Source: Heliopora coerulea
Lineage: Eukaryota > Cnidaria > Anthozoa > Scleralcyonacea > Helioporidae
DNA length: 64,000 nucleotides
Direction of reading: 5' to 3'
NCBI GenBank assembly: GCA_030142905.1
Contig: JASJOG010000007.1
Coordinates: 3,491,501-3,555,500 of the forward strand
Part shown: in pieces, positions 58,975 through 64,000 of the stretch
Position numbering within the stretch: the first letter of the stretch is position 1
Layout of the letters: every line of letters starts with the position of its first letter
Notes under the pieces: generated by a model
What the model saw: the letters and a program-made list of their open reading frames with translations, nothing else
The model's database searches: none
What the model was told of the DNA's origin: nothing
Program-made: the position numbers and the translations under genes

Positions 58975-59160
58975 TTAAAGCCTTTTCACACGATACGATT
59001 CTTCACTTTGGCGTATGCGATTATGTTGTAAAAGCACAATTCCTGCTTGCTATTCGCTCGCGTATGTTGCAATTGGTCCTGAAGACTCTTAAGGCTGACT
59101 CGGATACGTCAAAATGAACAATTGTATAAGACAGTCGTATCGTGTAAATGGGCTCTTAGT
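58975..59160 (+). mobile_element. PIF/Harbinger-like MITE, copy 2
   Basis: Shares GCGATTATGTTGTAAAAGCA, CAATTCCTGCTTGCTATTCG and GTCGTATCGTGTAAATGGGC with the copy at 39110-39305. Confidence 0.75.
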
Positions 59161-60199
59161 GAAATATTCAGCGAAGTTCACGTCTTGGAAGCACCTGTTT
59201 CATTGGGCTGTTTAATTAAAATCGGAGTTTTAATTAGGTCAACGAAAAGGCATGATATCAGATGACAATTTTGATGTCAGGATATTGCCTGGTGTAATAA
59301 CATTTGAGGATTTCATTTGAAATGTCTGCGAACTTAATCTGTATGATGGTATCGTAACACTGAGTAAAAATTTGAGTGTGGGTATTAAGAGACGACCAGT
59401 GTTGAAATATGAGAAAAATTAAAAATACTTTATCATCTTTTATGAAAGATAGCTCTATTTATGATCTGGATATCAATGAAATATTACGATTTCTATTCAG
59501 GAAAAAGTTTTCTGCCTCTAACTGTAAAAATATTTTTTGATGCTATCTTCACCGCTTGCTATGATGAGGTCTAATTTTCTTTCACATCGGTCTCGACGCG
59601 AATTTTATCATTGATTTTATCGTAGTTACTTCATCAATTTCTGTGCAATAAAGAGAATATTACATGGTCGCTTGAAGACACGAATTATGTCTTCTCGTGT
59701 TGTTCTTTTTTAGCCGTTGTCTTCACTCACTCATGAGAGATGTTGCCAAAACTCGTTCATAAAATTCGAGTCCCCGCGCGCTCCTGTAATATCCTCTGAA
59801 GTTTTATGTAAAGGGTGACCTTTTGTCGCTTTCCACGGACTACTTAAATGTTTTGAGAACTGTTTGAGATACACTCGTCTAGGTTTGTGCGAAGAAACTT
59901 TACGATATAATAAAAAGTCAAAATTATTCAATATTTATCAAGCAATACTACCTTCGATATCTTCACAGAATCCGAAATCGCCAAAACAGTTCGTGGAATA
60001 TCTTGGTTACGGTCCACGCGCCATGTCACATCACCTTGCCCGTTAAAGATATGGGGAAATGGATGAAAATAGTTATTCTTATTCATGTATTAATTATTAA
60101 ATTCAATTATGAATGCATGGGCGTTCAGTTAGTTAATTCCCCGGTTGTACGTTTAAATCATCTGGTGTTAGAGTAGAACAATACATGGCTGACATGTTT

Positions 60200-60505
60200 G
60201 GAAGTTGATCGTCCAGGTTAGTGTAGTCTTAAGAAAGACTGTTGGTTGAAGTGACTGACACTTCGACAGCCTTAGCGGCGGTCATCGTCAGAGTCAAAAG
60301 ATGATGATGATGATGATGATGATGATGATAACTTTATTTATTCACGCTAGCCTCGTCAACATAAGCTGGTTTCCACGAAGAGTGTGGAAAAAAAAAAATG
60401 ATGATGAAGATGACCGCCGCTAAGGCTGTCGAGACGTCAGTCACTTCAACCAACAGTCTTTCTCAAGACTACACTAACCTGGACGATCAACTTCCACAAA
60501 CATTT
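60200..60505. repeat. Foldback element, family 3, copy 2, with insertion in the loop
   Basis: Arms CAGGTTAGTGTAGTCTTAAG and CTTGAGAAAGACTGTTGG-type complements. The loop holds an extra ~115 bp at 60297-60413, bounded by GATGAT runs and containing AACTTTATTTATTCACGC. Confidence 0.8.
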
Positions 60506-61389
60506 TACGATTCTCCCAGGTTCAAACCATTTACTTTAATACATGGCTAATACTGCCAGCTAAAAAGTTAAGGCACGTAAGTCTTGTTGGGATGTATGGC
60601 TAATTTCAGCCATACACACTGGTTAAATTTAAATGAATTTTTCTTTTTTAACTCGTCCTTCAAATTGTTCTAAAAAGCGAAGATAAGTTTGTCAACCCTT
60701 GGTTTTTGATCAGTTTACAAACGTTGAATATTTAACGAAAACAGTTTCCAGCACCCTTGTATAAAAGCCCTAATGTGGAAGCATAATATTTCTATTCTGT
60801 TGTTCAGTTAAACGAGGTACTCGGGCACTTAACCCTTTCTGGTCTGTACCCGACTTTTTAATTTTACTCTGGCTAACATCAGACAATTTTACTCGTCAAG
60901 GGGGGACGTCTCGAAAGGGGAAGTGTCAAGTCATTTATCAGGGTAAAATTTCAATGGCGTTTGGCGGTCAATAACTCATGAAAAAGTGCAAGGTTTTTGA
61001 TTATTTTTTTAGTCACCTTGGAACTTCTCAGGTAAGGTGAAAATGTAGAAATCCAGGAGTATTAATATACTTTGGCAAATTTCAAATTGTTCTATTCTAG
61101 AATTTCAAATGATTTTCAACCGATGAGGTTAAAAAATTTTACACCCCCCCCCAAAAAAAAAATAGGTTTTAACCCATGGCTTTTGCGATGTTTTGGCCTA
61201 TCTCAAACTTTTCTAATAAGCTTGAACTATGAAAATTTAGCCCTGATAATTTTGTTTGGTTATGATGAACGTTGTGCACAACTTTAGGTTAAAATTTGAC
61301 ATATTTTTCTAAAAAAGATGTCTGATGTTAAAACCACTTTTTCACGTGTTCTTCAGATCATATGAAAAAGTTGCTGGAATATCAGACAA

Positions 61390-61830
61390 TTGAAGTTGAA
61401 AATTCGCAAGTATGTAGACTAAAGTCAGTATTTTAATATGATAAATTTTTCAATAAATTAGTGTAGTAGTTTTTGAGAATTACCAGATTTTTACTAGATT
61501 TTGAGATAATGTTGGGGTGAAAATTTATCAGTTTGTAGACTGAAGTTAGTATTTTAATCTGATCAATTTTGAAAGTAAATTAGTTAAGTAGTCATCGAGA
61601 ATAACTGGATTTCTCTGATAGAATCTTAAATATTGCGGTCCCGTATTCTCGAGATATTGATGGAATTTTGCGGTGGAAATTCATCAGTTTAAAGACTACA
61701 GTTGGCATTGTAATCTGATCAATCTTGACTAACTTCAAGACTAACTGGATGTTTCTAATAGAATGTCAGATAGTGAAGTCGCCTATTCTAGAGATTTTTA
61801 AGAAATTTTGCATAAAATTCATCAGTTTAA
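61390..61830. repeat. Degenerate tandem repeat (~3 units)
   Basis: Repeats of ATCAGTTTGTAGACTGAAGT, TATTTTAATCTGATCAATTT and GAGAATAACTGGATTTCT-like segments, roughly 125-155 bp apart, preceding the 168-bp satellite. Confidence 0.65.
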
Positions 61831-61939
61831 TTCATTGACAAATTGTAAATTTTCGAAATAAGTTGAAAATAGGATAGTCGAGGCCAGATAATTTACTTTT
61901 ACACTTATTCCACTCGTTTTACCTTTAAATTCGAAGAGT

Positions 61940-63900
61940 TTTTTTGAGGTCAAAAATTTCACCAAGAAGTAAAGGAATTAACCCATGGTTTCTGGCGATT
62001 TTTCGAGCGAATTTAAACTTTCGAAATAAGTTGAAAATAGGAAAGTTTAGGCCAAATAATTTAGTTTCGCAATTATTCCACTCATTTTATCTTCAAATTC
62101 GAAGAGATTTTTTGAGGTCAAAAATTTTACCAAAAAGTAAAGGGGTTAACCCATGGTTTTTGACGATTTTTCGACCAATTTTAAACTTTGCAAATAAGTT
62201 GAAAATAGGAAAGTTTAGGCCAAATAATTTAGTTTCGCACTTGTTCCACTCGTTTTAGCTCTAGATTCTAAGAGATTTTTTTGAGGTCAAAAATTTCACC
62301 AAAACCTAAAGGGGTTAACCCATGGTTTTTGACGATTTTTCGACCAATATGAAATTTTGCAAATAAGTTGAAATTAGGAAAGTTTAGGCCAAATAATTTA
62401 GTTTCGCACTTATTCCACTCGTTTTACCTTCAAATTCGTAGAGATTTTTTGAGGTCAAATATTTCACCAAAAAGTAAAGGGGTTAACCCATGGTTTTTGA
62501 CGATTTTTCGACCAATTTCTAACTTTCGAAATAAGCTTAAAACAGGACAGTTTAGGCGAAATTATTTAGTTTTTCGTCGATTCCAGTAGTTTTAGCTTCA
62601 AATTCGAAGAGATTTGTGAGGTCTAAAATTTCACCAAAACCTAAAGGGGTTAACCCATGGTTTTTGACGATGTTTCAACCAATTTTAAACTTTCGAAATA
62701 AGTTGAAAATAGGAAAGTTTAGGCCAAATAATTTAGTTTCGCACTTATTCCGCTCATTTTACCTTTAAATTTTGAGAGATTTTTTGAGGTCGAAAATTTA
62801 ACCAAAAAGTAAAGGGGTTAAACAATGGTTTTTGACGATTTTTCGACCAATTTTAAACTTTCGAAATAAGTTAAAAATAGGAAAGTTTAGGCCAAGTAAT
62901 TTAGTTTCGCACTTATTCCGCTCATTTTATCTCTAAATTCAAAGAGATTTTTTGAGGTCAAAAATTTCACCAAAAAGTAAAGAGGTTAACCCATGGTTTT
63001 TGACTATTTTTCGACCAATTTTAAACTTTCGAAATAAGTTGAAAGTAGGAAAGTTTAGGCCAAGTAATTTAGTTTGGCACTAATTCCATTCGTTTTACCT
63101 TCAAATTCGAAGAGATTTTTTGAGGTAAAAAATTTCACCAAAAAGTAAAGGGGTTAACCCATGGTTTTTGACGATTTTTCGACCAATTTTAAACTTTCGA
63201 AATAAGTTGAAAATAGGAAAGTTTAGGTCAAATAATTTAGTTTGGCACTAATTCCATTCGTTTTACCTTCAAATTCGAAGAGATTTTTTGAGGTAAAAAA
63301 TTTCACCAAAAAGTAAAGGGGTTAACCCATGGTTTTTGACGATTTTTGGACTAATTTGAAACTTTCGAAATAAGTTGAAAGTAGGAAAGTCTAGGCCAAA
63401 TTATTTAGTTTCGCACTTATTCCACTCGTTTTAGCTCTAAATTCGAAGAGATTTTTTAAAGGGCAAACGTTTTACGAAGGAGTAAAGGGGTTGACCTATG
63501 GGTTTTGGTAATTGTTCGACCAATTTTAAACTTTCGAACTAAGTTGAAGAGAGGAATGTTTAGGCCAAATAATTGAATTTAGGACTTATTTTTCTCGTTT
63601 TAGCTTTGAATCCGAAGAGATTTTTGAGGTCAAAAATTTTACCAAAAAGTGAAGGTGTTAACGTATGGTGTTTGATGATTTTCCTACGAATTTGAAAGGG
63701 TCGATGTAAGCTAAAAATAAGGAAGTTTAGGCCAAATAATTTATTTTAGCACCTATTCTAGTGGTTTTTATTCGAAATTCGAATAGTTTTTTTGAGGTCA
63801 AACATTTCACCAAAAAGTAAAGGGGTTAACCTTGGGTTTGCGAAAGTTTTACGATCGATGTCAAGCTCTTGAAATAAGCTCAAAATATGAAAATTTGGTC
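61940..63900. repeat. ~168-bp satellite array, about 12 units
   Basis: The CCATGG landmark recurs at 61983, 62150, 62320, 62488, 62655, 62991, 63159 and 63327, with variant forms at ~62823, ~63495, ~63664 and ~63831, at 167-170 bp spacing. Each unit has AAGTAAAGGGGTTAACCCAT, TTTTTGACGATTTTTCGACC, AAACTTTCGAAATAAGTTGA and AGGAAAGTTTAGGCCAAATA. Divergence rises to the right. A single related unit with CCCATGGCTTTTGCGATG lies at ~61170. Confidence 0.95.
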
Positions 63901-64000
63901 TAAATAATTGTCACATGATTAAAAATTTTTTTTTTACCTAACATTTGTTATAAACGAATGTTTGAGCAAGCCAAAACGTTCGAGAAAAACGCAAAGTATA

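Larger units (their letters stand above)
56187..61389. other. Region upstream of the GPCR, no gene recognised
   Basis: Contains a foldback at 56395-56640, TA microsatellites (57826-58003, 58178-58222), a MITE (58975-59160), a foldback (60200-60505) and the dispersed GGCTAACATCAGACAATTTT motif (~60870). A tRNA-like remnant, CCGTTACCAATTGAGCTATC, lies at ~57360. Open frames are short, without known domains. Confidence 0.55.

Overview
The window is animal DNA. Its genes are split by spliceosomal introns with GT..AG borders, introns are long and packed with SINE-, MITE- and foldback-type repeats, and there are no operons or bacterial signals. Dispersed repeats (for example the element with GGCTAACGCCAGACGATTTT, seen five times), many foldback elements and compact single-exon GPCRs suggest an anthozoan cnidarian, probably a stony coral. 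That placement is inference; no species is claimed.

Layout: (1) 1-14782, + strand: the 3' part of a DNMT1 maintenance DNA methyltransferase gene, 18 exons, entering from the left edge between the two BAH domains and running to the stop codon (719 residues visible). (2) 14783-17855: intergenic, MITEs only. (3) 17856-28330, + strand: a complete-looking 13-exon gene for a 630-residue secreted protein with the order signal peptide, ILEI/FAM3-like domain, short Pro/Thr linker, second ILEI/FAM3-like domain, Ser/Thr/Pro linker, chymotrypsin-like S1 serine protease. It is the most unusual gene here. (4) 28331-31119: intergenic, with a broken class A GPCR. (5) 31120-52514, + strand: NPLOC4 (NPL4), the ubiquitin-binding cofactor of p97/VCP, 16 exons found; only the first ~10 codons could not be placed. 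Its introns hold a ~2.95-kb 34-bp minisatellite with an 884-bp higher-order period, a degraded Tc1/mariner transposon, a pogo/Tigger-type MITE inserted in another repeat, and tRNA-like elements. (6) 55284-56186, - strand: an intact single-exon class A GPCR. (7) 56187-64000: no gene seen; repeats, ending in a ~168-bp satellite array that reaches nearly to the right edge.

The genes do not form a functional cluster: one maintains CpG methylation in the nucleus, one acts in ubiquitin/p97 protein extraction, one is an extracellular protease and one is a receptor. Exon borders were placed by eye from frame, family similarity and splice consensus. For all three spliced genes the summed exon lengths are divisible by three with no internal stop, which supports the models.
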